Below, piece after piece: positions 40,601 through 48,929 of a DNA stretch of 64,000 nucleotides. Below the pieces are notes generated by a model. It was not told where the DNA came from and did not search any database. It saw only the letters and a list, made by a program, of their open reading frames with translations. The stretch covers positions 496,001 to 560,000 of the forward strand of contig MKTL01000001.1 in the NCBI GenBank assembly GCA_001897605.1, given 5' to 3'. Source of the stretch: Clostridiales bacterium 38-18 (GTDB taxonomy: Bacteria > Bacillota > Clostridia > Peptostreptococcales > Acidaminobacteraceae). Position 1 is the first letter of the stretch. Each line of letters starts with the position of its first letter. A program made the position numbers and the translations under genes.

Positions 40601-42679
40601 GAAAATTTACCATCACTTTCGAGGTTTACCAGCGGTGCAGATGAGATCAGCGTTTTAAAAAGAGAGTTGAGCAAGCAAAGAAGAATTATGCCTATTAGAA
40701 AACTGTTTGGGCAAATTCCAAACCTATTGTTAACCTTAAAGCCATGCCTTATGATGTCACCGCTTTCTGTTAGTATTTTTCTTGAATCAGAGAGTTATGC
40801 CTTTGACATGGTAATCTTTGATGAGGCATCTCAAATCAATACAGAGAATGCCATTGGTGCCATTTCACGTGCAAAGCAGGTCATAATTGCAGGGGACAGT
40901 AAGCAGTTGCCTCCTACCAATTTCTTTTCTGCCTCTGTGTCTGATGATGATTTCGATAGTGATGAAGACGATGAACTTGATGATTTGAATGCATATGAAT
41001 CCATTCTGGATGAAGCGAATTTACTACCAGAAAGGACTTTGCTGTGGCACTACAGAAGTAGACATGAGCATTTAATCGCATTTTCAAATGCTAAAATCTA
41101 CAAGAATAAACTCGTCACATTCCCATCGAACGTAGACAAAGTTAAGGACAACGGCGTTGAGTATGTCTATGTTAAAGAAGGTTACTATGATCGGGGTGGT
41201 AAGAAGGGCAATGTTTTAGAAGCGCAGAAAATTGCTGAAATGGTATTTGAGCACTTTAGAAATTATCCAAAACGTTCGTTAGGTGTAATTGCTTTTAGTG
41301 AAGTTCAACAACATGCCATAGATGGTGCAGTGAGGCATTTGAGAAAGCACAATCAAACTTTCGAGCACTTTTTTAATGAAGATCTAGTGGAATCGTTTTT
41401 TATTAAAAATCTTGAAAACGTGCAAGGGGATGAAAGAGACACCATTATCTTCAGTGTGGGATTTGCTAAACCTGCTCAAGGTGGCCAAATGCATATGAAT
41501 TTTGGACCGCTCAGCAGAGTGGGCGGTGAGAGACGATTAAATGTTGCGATTACGAGAGCTAAGCATAATGTCAAACTCGTTGGATCGATTATGCCAACCG
41601 ATATTGATCTAAACCGAGTCTCTTCAGATGGTCCAAAGCTCTTAAGGAGTTATATAGATTTTGCCATGAATGGTCCTTCAGTTTTGCTTTCGGAAATTAC
41701 TGAGAACAATGCTATTGAACATGATTCAGCTTTTGAAGAAGCGGTCTATAAGTTTTTAGATAGAAACGGCTATCAGGTAGGCACTCAAATTGGCTGTTCG
41801 GGTTATCGAATTGACTTAGCAATCAAGCACCCTACCCATAGCGGTACCTATGTGCTAGGCATAGAGTGTGATGGCGCAGCGTATCATTCGGCGAGAACCG
41901 CTAGAGAACGAGACCGATTGAGACAGGCTGTTCTTGAAGACATGGGTTGGCGCATTTATCGAATTTGGTCAACTGACTGGATAAAAGATCCTATTACTGA
42001 AGGACAGAAATTAGTGGATGCAGTTGAATGGGCACTTTTAAATGCCTCACATGAAGAGAAAATGCCTGTACCAGAGTCTATAGATGTAGAACCAGATACA
42101 TTGAGTGAGATTGAGTACATTACGCTTGATGTAAAAGAGACGGTAGAAGATACGGAAAATCCTTATCAGTTTGAAATAAGAGAAGCTGTTGATTTTGATA
42201 TATTACCGAGAAATCGGGAAGGGTACTTGGAAATTGCAGACTGCATTAAGGCGATGATTGAAAAAGAATATCCAGTACATTATGACTTAATTTGCAGAAG
42301 AGTGGCTCCATTATATGGCCTTGAGAAAGTGTCATCGACAGTAAAGAAAGAAGTGGACTTTGGTCTTCAAAAACTGAGGACCCATGTTGTGAGAAAAGGT
42401 GACTTCTTCGTGCCCAAAAAAGAAGTTGCGATTAAGCCTGTTCATAATAATTCGAGACAAATTCAGCATATAAGTACTGACGAATTGGCCGCTGCGATGT
42501 ATCATGTCGCAAAGGTATGCGTGGGTGCCACAGTGGAGTCCATTTGTGCAGAAACTGCAAGAGCTTATGGTTTTAAAAGGAAAACAGATAAGATCAATAC
42601 ATCTATGCTTGAAGCATACCAGACTTTGAAATCTAGTGGAATAGTTAAAGAAATTGATGGAAAAGTCACAGTTCTTTAA
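37628..42679 (+). CDS. DUF4011-helicase-nuclease-DUF3320 defence protein
   Basis: Single 1683-residue protein. DUF4011 at the N terminus (WKNKLLDLGKRNRLINYKETK). A UvrD/UPF1-like SF1 helicase is split by a long helical insertion: QGPPGTGKSQTITNIIA (near 303), IFDEASQINTENAIGA (near 1063), GDSKQLPPTNFF, then VQGDERDTIIFSVGFA and RLNVAITRAKH. A Vsr/MTES_1575-like nuclease follows (GYRIDLAIKH near 1393, GIECDGAAYH near 1411, GWRIYRIWSTDW). DUF3320 lies near 1530-1590. This order is the one reported for the single-protein defence gene I recall as DUF4011-helicase-Vsr-DUF3320 (hhe). AAGGAGTG precedes the ATG. Likely an autonomous anti-phage gene. Confidence 0.88.
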   Translation: MAAIDLKLEVWKNKLLDLGKRNRLINYKETKRSSLKIVKPDILNLWQYFVINEKSIEFPFYDEDLSELNSDQLILLEDEESDLNNDVVTNQSIKEQQKTLRNLREKAKTAVEELGVNILYLSFGFLSWTESGKSEQVLMSPLILVPATLAIESISDPYILSIHEDEIVVNPTLKYKLENDFGIILPEIEEEQDLKAYFDTVRALIQKNKWDVVEEASLSLLSFLKINMYRDLDKHKDKIKGHTVIRTISGDATASNFDVDSINGFDHDRQTKPVDIFQVVDADSSQQDAILSAKKGMSFVLQGPPGTGKSQTITNIIAESIADGKKVLFVSEKMAALEVVHRRLSQAGLADFCLTLHSHKANKKEVLEQLRTVLDFTKNSAKLSDEAFQKLDLLQTNKEKLNDYIDAIHTKVMPLEKTIYEVNGILANLQSYEEVIFNIPEVKEVTSQKYNRYINLLTQLVNTLGKMTDDYKCNPWNSANVPSVSNELRHDIGAYLSRLLPKVDKAIRLINTLEQELEIQGFNSFEAFKTMPEILDMASQSPIVPIGWVTDNDLAELFNEIDEYSGLKLSYIDTKEKIHSLFETISQIESELIKSEDYGLQSTDEIDQVVGKWNAYIESNYCYSKWRKDNSFDKAKSAYNDLFDKLSNFRQSRESLLSVFEEDIFKLDYQSILQRFKTEYTSFFKIFKKQYKADKKLILGQYRTVVKKIDDKTAIETLMQLKQVADTSNWLIQNNNDLRALFGTHFDGEHTDLSAIHQSITLYTSLDLGLMTLQSLKNMTKAIEANDMRLKRHYEGLYSGIQTDWVQVAEALNWASGFRKLSEKYGLNRAFLENICKEREKVARCVGFSTKIKELTLEINTEFDWFVSLFDDQQALFTASLSTLYERISRCQNGLASLEEWIDFRTAQENCVAEGLEDYVAKIKEMQIETSLIIPVFRKRFYRLWLDAVLPSYPAVMHFRRKNQDHTIKDFSVLDKEQLDIAKARIKKKLIENLPSLSRFTSGADEISVLKRELSKQRRIMPIRKLFGQIPNLLLTLKPCLMMSPLSVSIFLESESYAFDMVIFDEASQINTENAIGAISRAKQVIIAGDSKQLPPTNFFSASVSDDDFDSDEDDELDDLNAYESILDEANLLPERTLLWHYRSRHEHLIAFSNAKIYKNKLVTFPSNVDKVKDNGVEYVYVKEGYYDRGGKKGNVLEAQKIAEMVFEHFRNYPKRSLGVIAFSEVQQHAIDGAVRHLRKHNQTFEHFFNEDLVESFFIKNLENVQGDERDTIIFSVGFAKPAQGGQMHMNFGPLSRVGGERRLNVAITRAKHNVKLVGSIMPTDIDLNRVSSDGPKLLRSYIDFAMNGPSVLLSEITENNAIEHDSAFEEAVYKFLDRNGYQVGTQIGCSGYRIDLAIKHPTHSGTYVLGIECDGAAYHSARTARERDRLRQAVLEDMGWRIYRIWSTDWIKDPITEGQKLVDAVEWALLNASHEEKMPVPESIDVEPDTLSEIEYITLDVKETVEDTENPYQFEIREAVDFDILPRNREGYLEIADCIKAMIEKEYPVHYDLICRRVAPLYGLEKVSSTVKKEVDFGLQKLRTHVVRKGDFFVPKKEVAIKPVHNNSRQIQHISTDELAAAMYHVAKVCVGATVESICAETARAYGFKRKTDKINTSMLEAYQTLKSSGIVKEIDGKVTVL

Positions 42680-42812
42680 GTCTTACCAAATTAACAATTA
42701 GCGGTATGGCTGAAATAAAATTTGAAATCAAAAATGAATATAGGGGCACTTTCAGAATTGCCTAAAGGTTGGTCAAAAGAATTGAAACTTAAAAAATGTA
42801 TTGGCAAGCAAT

Positions 42813-42832
42813 GCAAGTGTATATACACTTGC
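42813..42832. repeat. Perfect 20-bp palindrome
   Basis: GCAAGTGTATATACACTTGC, between the large nuclease gene and the small gene at 42894. No T-run follows. An imperfect hairpin (CCGTAATAA / TTATTGCGG, about 42839-42867) lies directly after it. Could be an operator or a leader structure of the downstream genes. Confidence 0.5.
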
Positions 42833-42893
42833 GAATTTCCGTAATAATCCTGACGGGTTATTGCGGAGCAATACATAAATACGGAGGAAATAA

Positions 42894-43169
42894 ATGAGTG
42901 CGGATTTGATGAGATTATTAAATTCTATAGGGAAATCAGTTTTTGTGGAGTACTATGATATTTTTTCTTCAAGCAAATTATCAACGGATGAAAAAATTGA
43001 GAAACTGCCTCGGGAATATTCAATCAATGGATCAAGAACAAGAATCAATTGTGCAAACAGGATTTTTGAACGTGGTCTTGAAAAAGATACACTAAGAATT
43101 GTAATTCAAGCTAGAGTCGATGATCATATTAAAGCAAAAGCAACTTATCTACTTCAGAATGCAAAGTAG
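42894..43169 (+). CDS. Hypothetical small protein
   Basis: 91 residues, mostly helical (MSADLMRLLNSIGKSVFVEYY). No domain recognised and no membrane segment. GGAGG precedes the ATG. The next gene follows 21 bp downstream in the same direction. Confidence 0.6.
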   Translation: MSADLMRLLNSIGKSVFVEYYDIFSSSKLSTDEKIEKLPREYSINGSRTRINCANRIFERGLEKDTLRIVIQARVDDHIKAKATYLLQNAK

Positions 43170-43190
43170 AAAGGTAATTTGGAGGCCATC

Positions 43191-43394
43191 ATGAAATTTG
43201 GATTTAGAAAGCCCAGCTTGAGAAAGAGAATCTCAGCGCGGACAAGTATCAAAAGACAAGTTGTTCATCGTGCAGGTATTAAAATGCCACGTGGTTATGG
43301 CTGGATTAGGAATCCTAAAAAGTATGCTTATAATAAAGTCTATAATAGGACATCGTTTGATATTTTTAGATTCCTAAAGAAATTATTCGAGTGA
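43191..43394 (+). CDS. Small basic protein
   Basis: 67 residues, very rich in arginine and lysine: RKPSLRKRISARTS, then a GYGWIRNPKKYAYNKVYNRT core. I recall similar small proteins scattered in Firmicutes, without a known function; the charge suggests nucleic-acid binding. The ATG lies directly behind GGAGG; an in-frame TTG upstream overlaps that site. Confidence 0.65.
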   Translation: MKFGFRKPSLRKRISARTSIKRQVVHRAGIKMPRGYGWIRNPKKYAYNKVYNRTSFDIFRFLKKLFE

Positions 43395-43463
43395 GGAATG
43401 CTGAGGGTCAGTGGCGTTTAAATATTCAAAATGTCCATAGTTCGGATATGAAAGAAGGTATTT

Positions 43464-44456
43464 ATGTCCCCAAATGAGAACCTACTCAATGAATTTAATG
43501 CTGTCATTAATGAAACACAGCAGTTACTGGATTCTAATACTGAATGGATAGCAAGGTATGATTCCTATGCGGATGTAATGATTTCAAAATTAGAGTTAAT
43601 CAACAAAATTCGTGGTCAATTCAGGGAATGGTCACCGCTCAAAATTTATATTCATACGACTTCGATTAAACAAGCGGTTAGCTCTGTGACCTTTGATGTT
43701 CGATATCTAGGTCAAAATGTTGCGCGGCTGACAGGACATCTGAATGGTATACATAAACTGAGTACGTCAAATTTTGATGAGACAAACTTAAGAGATTTTG
43801 AGTGTCCGATCAAATTGAAAAATGTGGATTGGACCAGTCCGGAAGCGACTACATTCAGGAAATTTTATAAAGATCGACAGGCTTTACGGATTAAAGCGGA
43901 TAGTAATAAGAGAAATGAAGAGCATCGATTAGAAAGCTTGTGGTTGACTGAACTTTCGAAAAAAGAAAATAAAGTACTGCCTTACGTTAAACCAGTTTTG
44001 ATTGAAAAAGTAAGATTTTCGATGCCAACACCTATTAGTGCCAGCAATCATAAGAGAATAAAATATTCGGGTATAAGCGGTGGCGGTATCGATTTGTTTG
44101 CGAGAACAGGCACTGGAGGACGAAATACCAAACTTTGTATTATGGAATTAAAAGGTGAAAATACTAGGAAAGAACCTCCAAAAGATGCAGTCAAGCAAGC
44201 GGTAGCCTATGCGACATTTATTAAACGGTTACTTAGAAGCACAAGTGGACATAAATGGTGGCGAATATTTGGATTCAATAGTGAGATCCCAGAGCGATTG
44301 GTACTATATGCAGCTTGTGTAATGCCTTCTAGCGCGTGCAATGATTATTTATTTAAAGACATGGAATTTGACATAGATGGAGATTTGATTAGACTTCATT
44401 ATGTTTATTATGAAGAATCAAATAATAGAATCGATAAAGTGATTACAAGCTTATAA
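43464..44456 (+). CDS. Protein with PD-(D/E)XK-like motif, probable nuclease
   Basis: 330 residues. The C-terminal half has SGGGIDLFARTGTGGRN, followed by LCIMELKGEN: an aspartate and an E-x-K spaced as in PD-(D/E)XK nucleases. A charged helical N terminus (about 1-150) has no recognised domain. AAGAAGG lies before the ATG. The setting behind several nuclease-helicase genes suggests a defence role, but the family is not one I can name. Confidence 0.6.
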   Translation: MSPNENLLNEFNAVINETQQLLDSNTEWIARYDSYADVMISKLELINKIRGQFREWSPLKIYIHTTSIKQAVSSVTFDVRYLGQNVARLTGHLNGIHKLSTSNFDETNLRDFECPIKLKNVDWTSPEATTFRKFYKDRQALRIKADSNKRNEEHRLESLWLTELSKKENKVLPYVKPVLIEKVRFSMPTPISASNHKRIKYSGISGGGIDLFARTGTGGRNTKLCIMELKGENTRKEPPKDAVKQAVAYATFIKRLLRSTSGHKWWRIFGFNSEIPERLVLYAACVMPSSACNDYLFKDMEFDIDGDLIRLHYVYYEESNNRIDKVITSL

Positions 44457-44464
44457 ACGCCATA

Positions 44465-45652
44465 ATGTGGAGGGCGATTTGGAGATTACTATTTACAGAG
44501 GTGCGAAAGAAATCATTCATCATCGTCGACGCTAAAGACAAGGTTCGGTTTCCTCAAAATGATGAAGAAAATGGGATGAAACTACAGCTCTTAGAAGACG
44601 CGATTCAAAATGCTGAGGACAGCGCATCGGATACCATCACGTCCTTTAGAAGTGAGGGACGAAAGTACTACATGTCATATCGTGAGCTATCAGCGCTTAA
44701 GGTGTCTAAGGCCAAAGGCGTGTCAAACAAACTGATTTTTCTCATAGACAGTCATGCTTTATCCCCTGTTATGAGAACCATGAATGTCGTTTTAACCGTG
44801 ATCGTCGCCATCGCCTTTATCATCAGTGGTATGGTTTCTCTTAAGCTATCGAAAAGTATATCGAAACCCCTCGTTGAGTTGTCTTTACAAGCGAAAGAAA
44901 TCGGAAAGGGCGTGTTTTTAAAGTTGCCATCGGACGACAGCAGTATTGAGTTTCATGAGCTGACACAGAGTATGAACGACATGTCTAAACGCTTGACAGA
45001 TCTTGATAAAGCCCAGAAACTATTTTTACAAAATGCTTCGCACGAGATTAGAACACCGCTTATGAGCATACAGGGATATGCGGAAGGCATTTCGAAAGGC
45101 ATATTTTCGGATACGACGAAGACCGCAGACATCATCTGTGAAGAAAGCAAACGACTGAACCAATTGGTGGATGAATTTCTGACACTTTCGAGAATCGAAA
45201 ATAACACCGATGAATCTGAATTTTATGTCCTCAACCTCTCTGATGTCATGAAAGAAGTGGTACAGAAAATCGAAGGTTACGCTTTGAGAGAACAGAAAAA
45301 AATCAACGTGATGCTTCCGCCAGATGTTATAATGATAAAGGCGAATGATGCTTTATTATCTCAAGCCATGATTAACATCATATCCAATGGCATCAAATAT
45401 GCCCATTCAAATGTGGACATAGCCATCAGTAAAGAAAATCACATGGTAATGATCAAAATCAAAGACGATGGCGATGGTATTCCCGTTCAGGATTTACCAC
45501 ACATCTTCGATCGATTTTATAAAGGCAAAAATGGTAATTTCGGATTAGGCCTTGCGATCGTAAAATCCGCGATTCTGAGTCTAAAAGGGTCGATTAGAGC
45601 TTATAACGAAAATGGAGCAGTTTTCGAAATCAAATTTCAAGTTATAACGTAA
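44465..45652 (+). pseudogene. Sensor histidine kinase, N-terminally truncated
   Basis: Transmitter part is intact: HAMP (about 125-175), the H-box ASHEIRTPLMSIQGYAEG with the phospho-accepting histidine (near 193), N-box MINIISNGIKYAHSN, G1/F boxes DDGDGIPVQDLPHIFDRFYKG and G2 GLGLAIVKS. One membrane helix (about 102-124) follows an extracytoplasmic stretch, but the first membrane helix is missing. The apparent start (MWRAIWRLLF) overlaps the foreign stub at 44479. No response regulator lies beside it. The 3' end is 18 bp ahead of the PocR-type regulator. Probably non-functional. Confidence 0.75.
44479..44535 (+). pseudogene. 5' stub of a gene resembling an MBL-fold hydrolase N terminus
   Basis: TTG at 44479 stands four bases after GGAGGG and opens LEITIYRGAKEI, which resembles the start of metallo-beta-lactamase-fold hydrolases (normally continued by GG-x-C/N). 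After about 12 residues the frame turns into HHRRR and stops. This looks like a true gene start cut off by a recombination junction near 44512. Only 12 residues support it. Confidence 0.35.
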
Positions 45653-45670
45653 TGTCTATGGGAGGAGTAC

Positions 45671-46657
45671 ATGATCAGAGCGCATTTAAGTCTGGTAGAA
45701 ATTCTAGAGATGAACCAGTTTCAAACACTACAAGATAACTTGTCTGTATCCACAGATTTAGCGATTTTAACCGTGGATTATAAAGGCATCCCTGTGACCA
45801 CACACAGTTCATGTCGAGCTTTTTGTGAAAAGGTAAGGAAAGCCCCCTATTATAAAGATTTATGTCAAAAGTGCGACTCAAGGGGTGGACTTGAAGCCGC
45901 TAGACTTCAAAAGCCGTATATTTATATGTGTCATATGGGGATTGTGGATTTGGCGGTGCCCATCATCGCAGAGGATCAATATCTGGGGGCAATGATGGCC
46001 GGACAGGTTCGGATATCAGACAGCAGCAAACTCGAGTGGATTTTAAATGCGAACCACGATGCCGAAAATTGTAAAGCCAACGCAGAACTCATGGCAGATT
46101 ATCAAGCGATGCCCGTGTTGAGCTTTGAAAAAATAGAAGCCATCGGAAACCTGTTGTTTGGGATTAGCAAAGTCATCGTAGACAGAGCGACACTTCTTAA
46201 AAAACCAGTAGACCATCCCGGTTCTGAGCCGCTTGAGTCTCCTGTATATCAGCCGATGGTTAACCCTAAAATGGTGATCCGAACGGAGATTCCCACACAG
46301 TACATCTTCCTCAAACCCGCAATCGAATATCTCCATCAAAATTGCCATCAGAAGATTTACCTCAAAGATATGGCCACTTTATGTAACATCAGCGAGAGCT
46401 ATTTTTCGAAGTCGTTCCATAAAGCCTTTGGCTTAAGTTTTACCATGTATCAGAACAAACTCAGAATCGACAAATCCGAAATCATGCTTAAAAACACCAG
46501 TAAAAACATCAATCAGATTTCAGATGAACTCGGTTTTGATCATGCCAGCTACTTTATCAGACTATTCAAAAAAATGCTAGGCATCACACCCGCTATGTAC
46601 AAACGTCTGTACATTGAAAAGACTCAACTCGAACAAAAAAGTTCAAATCGTTCATGA
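45671..46657 (+). CDS. PocR-domain AraC-type regulator
   Basis: 328 residues. The N-terminal PocR sensory domain (about 1-170) has CRAFCEKVRKAPYYKDLCQKCD and LAVPIIAEDQYLGAMMAGQV. The C-terminal AraC helix-turn-helix pair (about 220-320) has LKDMATLCNISESYFSKSFHKAFG and ISDELGFDHASYFIRLFKKMLGITP. PocR domains bind small hydrocarbon metabolites such as glycerol or propanediol derivatives; the location directly ahead of gldA-dhaKL makes this the likely activator of that operon. GGAGGAG precedes the start. Confidence 0.88.
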   Translation: MIRAHLSLVEILEMNQFQTLQDNLSVSTDLAILTVDYKGIPVTTHSSCRAFCEKVRKAPYYKDLCQKCDSRGGLEAARLQKPYIYMCHMGIVDLAVPIIAEDQYLGAMMAGQVRISDSSKLEWILNANHDAENCKANAELMADYQAMPVLSFEKIEAIGNLLFGISKVIVDRATLLKKPVDHPGSEPLESPVYQPMVNPKMVIRTEIPTQYIFLKPAIEYLHQNCHQKIYLKDMATLCNISESYFSKSFHKAFGLSFTMYQNKLRIDKSEIMLKNTSKNINQISDELGFDHASYFIRLFKKMLGITPAMYKRLYIEKTQLEQKSSNRS

Positions 46658-46660
46658 TAA

Positions 46661-46690
46661 AAATCAGCATTTTATGCTGATTTTTTTTAT
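46661..46690 (+). terminator. Terminator after the PocR/AraC gene
   Basis: AAATCAGCA / TGCTGATTT arms with TTTTA loop, then T-run. It separates regulator and gldA transcripts; TATAAT at 46776-46781 is a candidate -10 for gldA. Confidence 0.85.
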
Positions 46691-46824
46691 TTCCAAAACA
46701 TAAAATTAGTATTTTAGAACAGTTATGTATCAAAATCGTGCCATTTCCTCTGATGTATTTTATGTCCCACTTCTATATAATCAGGTTAAGTCGCAACACA
46801 TTATGATTAAAAGGAGATGGCATT

Positions 46825-47907
46825 ATGAAAAAAATACTCATTTCACCGTCAAAATATGTTCAAAGTAAAGGTGCAATTAAGGAACTGACTAAAATCGTCA
46901 GCGAATACGGTAAAAAAGCACTTTTGGTTTCTTCCAGTGCAGATTTATCTTATGTTCAAAAGGCTCTGGATGAAGCGCAACAAAATTTTCCCCTTGAATT
47001 CGTGCTAACGTCCTTTAGAGGCGAATGCTCAAATGTAGAAATCGAAAGATTGAGAACCCTTTCTAAAGCAAACGGCTGTGATGTCATCATCGGTCTGGGT
47101 GGCGGAAAGTCTTTAGATACAGCGAAAGCCATCGCCCATTACGATCATTTACCCGTCATCGTCGTGCCCACCATCGCCTCCACAGATGCACCATGCAGCA
47201 GTTTAGCAGTCATTTATACAGAAGAAGGCGCGTTCGAATCTTATATGTACTTTAAAACGAATCCAAACCTCGTGTTGGTGGATACAGACGTCATCGCAAA
47301 AGCACCTGTTCGTTTTTTAGTGGCAGGCATGGGCGATGCTCTATCCACCTATTTTGAAGCCAGAGCTTGCGCGAGATCTTTTGCAGATAACATTCCTGGA
47401 GGCAAGAGCACGAAACTGGCCATCGCCGCCGCCAAACTATGCTATGAAACACTACTGGAAGACTCTTTAAAAGCCAAAGCGGCCTGTGAAGCCAATGTCG
47501 TGACACAAGCACTTGAAAACATCATCGAAGCCAATATCCTTCTCAGCGGTATGGGATTTGAAAGCAGTGGTCTTGCAGCGGCACATGCAGTGCATAACGG
47601 ATTGACTGCCCTGGAAGAAACACACCATTGTTTCCACGGAGAAAAGGTAGCCTTCGGCGTATTGGTGCATCTGGTATTAGAAAATGCCCCAAAAGCAGAA
47701 CTCGAGGAAGTTTTAGCCTACTGTAAATCGGTGGGTTTACCGACCACACTTGAAGCGCTTGGCGTTAAGGAAGTGACGGATGAAAAAGTCATGGCAGTGG
47801 CTGAACTGGCGTGTGCGGAAGGTGAAACGATTCACAACATGCCATTTAAAGTCACAGCTGAAGATGTTTATGCAGCCATCTACGCAGCCAATCGTTTGGG
47901 GGCTTAA
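46825..47907 (+). CDS. gldA: Glycerol dehydrogenase (iron/zinc-type)
   Basis: Oxidises glycerol to dihydroxyacetone with NAD+. 360 aa. The NAD-binding region has VIIGLGGGKSLDTAKAIAH, then PTIASTDAPCSSLAVIY. Metal ligands are provided by ...VAGMGDALSTYFEARAC and the later GLAAAHAVHNGLT and HHCFHGEKVAFG histidines. AAGGAGAT precedes the ATG. It is followed after one base by dhaK, so its product is passed straight to dihydroxyacetone kinase. Base composition is clearly richer in GC than the defence block. Confidence 0.95.
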   Translation: MKKILISPSKYVQSKGAIKELTKIVSEYGKKALLVSSSADLSYVQKALDEAQQNFPLEFVLTSFRGECSNVEIERLRTLSKANGCDVIIGLGGGKSLDTAKAIAHYDHLPVIVVPTIASTDAPCSSLAVIYTEEGAFESYMYFKTNPNLVLVDTDVIAKAPVRFLVAGMGDALSTYFEARACARSFADNIPGGKSTKLAIAAAKLCYETLLEDSLKAKAACEANVVTQALENIIEANILLSGMGFESSGLAAAHAVHNGLTALEETHHCFHGEKVAFGVLVHLVLENAPKAELEEVLAYCKSVGLPTTLEALGVKEVTDEKVMAVAELACAEGETIHNMPFKVTAEDVYAAIYAANRLGA

Positions 47908-47908
47908 C

Positions 47909-48901
47909 ATGAAAAAAATCATCAATCACACGGATGACATCGTCATCCAGATGGGCAAAGGCATGGCTCTAGCCCATCCCGATAAAATCGAGTTCGAAGA
48001 AAAATATAAAATTTTTAAACGCAAAATGATCAACCCCAAAAAAGTCGCATTGATCTCAGGGGGAGGCAGCGGTCACGAGCCTGCACATGCCGGTTATGTG
48101 GGCACGGGGATGCTCGATGCAGCCGTGGCAGGAGATGTGTTTGCGTCACCCTCATCGGTACAAGTGTATCACGCGATCAAACAGGTGACAGGTGAAGCGG
48201 GATGTCTGCTCATCGTAAAAAACTATTCAGGCGATTGCATGAACTTCGACACAGCCGCTGAAATGGCAGAAGAAGATGATTTAAAAGTCCTTTCTGTGTA
48301 CGTCAATGACGACGTCGCCGTAAAAGACAGCCTCTACACCATCGGCAGACGGGGCGTGGCAGGCACCGTGCTCGTGGAGAAAATCGCAGGCGCAGCAGCG
48401 GAAAGAGGAGACTCGCTGGATAACGTTCAGCTTCTCGCTCAAAAGACCATCGAACAGGTGAAGAGTATCGGGGTTGCATTGACGTCGTGTACCGTACCAG
48501 TGAAAGGCACACCTACATTTGACCTTGGTTCAGATGAAATCGAGTTTGGTGTCGGCATCCACGGTGAACCTGGCATCGAAAGAAGAAAAAGCATGACGTC
48601 ACATGCACTGGCAGTTGAAATGTTAGACTTGCTGATCGGGGAACTTGGCCTGACGGGTGAAGATGAAATCGTGGTCATGGTCAATGGACTAGGAGGCACG
48701 CCACTTCAAGAACTGTATGTGTTTAATCACGATGTTCGTGCCATACTCAGTTCTAAAAACATCCACGTGTACGACACGCTGGTGGGCAACTATATGACGG
48801 CCATCGATATGGCAGGACTATCGCTCACGGTACTCAAACTCACAGATGAACTCAAAGCGCTCTACGATGCGCCTGCAGATACCATCGCATATCATAAATA
48901 G
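47909..48901 (+). CDS. dhaK: Dihydroxyacetone kinase subunit DhaK
   Basis: Binds dihydroxyacetone covalently through a histidine. 330 aa with SGGGSGHEPAHAGYVG near the N terminus, the GDVFASPSSVQV block, KNYSGDCMNFD, and GVGIHGEPGIER with the substrate histidine near 215. The frame extends upstream inside gldA, but ATG 47909 starts the family N terminus (MKKIINHTDDIV). Works with DhaL and a PTS-type DhaM to form dihydroxyacetone phosphate, which enters glycolysis through TpiA. Confidence 0.96.
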   Translation: MKKIINHTDDIVIQMGKGMALAHPDKIEFEEKYKIFKRKMINPKKVALISGGGSGHEPAHAGYVGTGMLDAAVAGDVFASPSSVQVYHAIKQVTGEAGCLLIVKNYSGDCMNFDTAAEMAEEDDLKVLSVYVNDDVAVKDSLYTIGRRGVAGTVLVEKIAGAAAERGDSLDNVQLLAQKTIEQVKSIGVALTSCTVPVKGTPTFDLGSDEIEFGVGIHGEPGIERRKSMTSHALAVEMLDLLIGELGLTGEDEIVVMVNGLGGTPLQELYVFNHDVRAILSSKNIHVYDTLVGNYMTAIDMAGLSLTVLKLTDELKALYDAPADTIAYHK

Positions 48902-48929
48902 AACATTATAAAAATCTTGAGGAGGCAAT

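Noticed and set aside
16509-44456. CRISPR array
   Set aside because: No regularly spaced direct repeats were seen in the element or elsewhere in the window; defence genes are not accompanied by cas genes.
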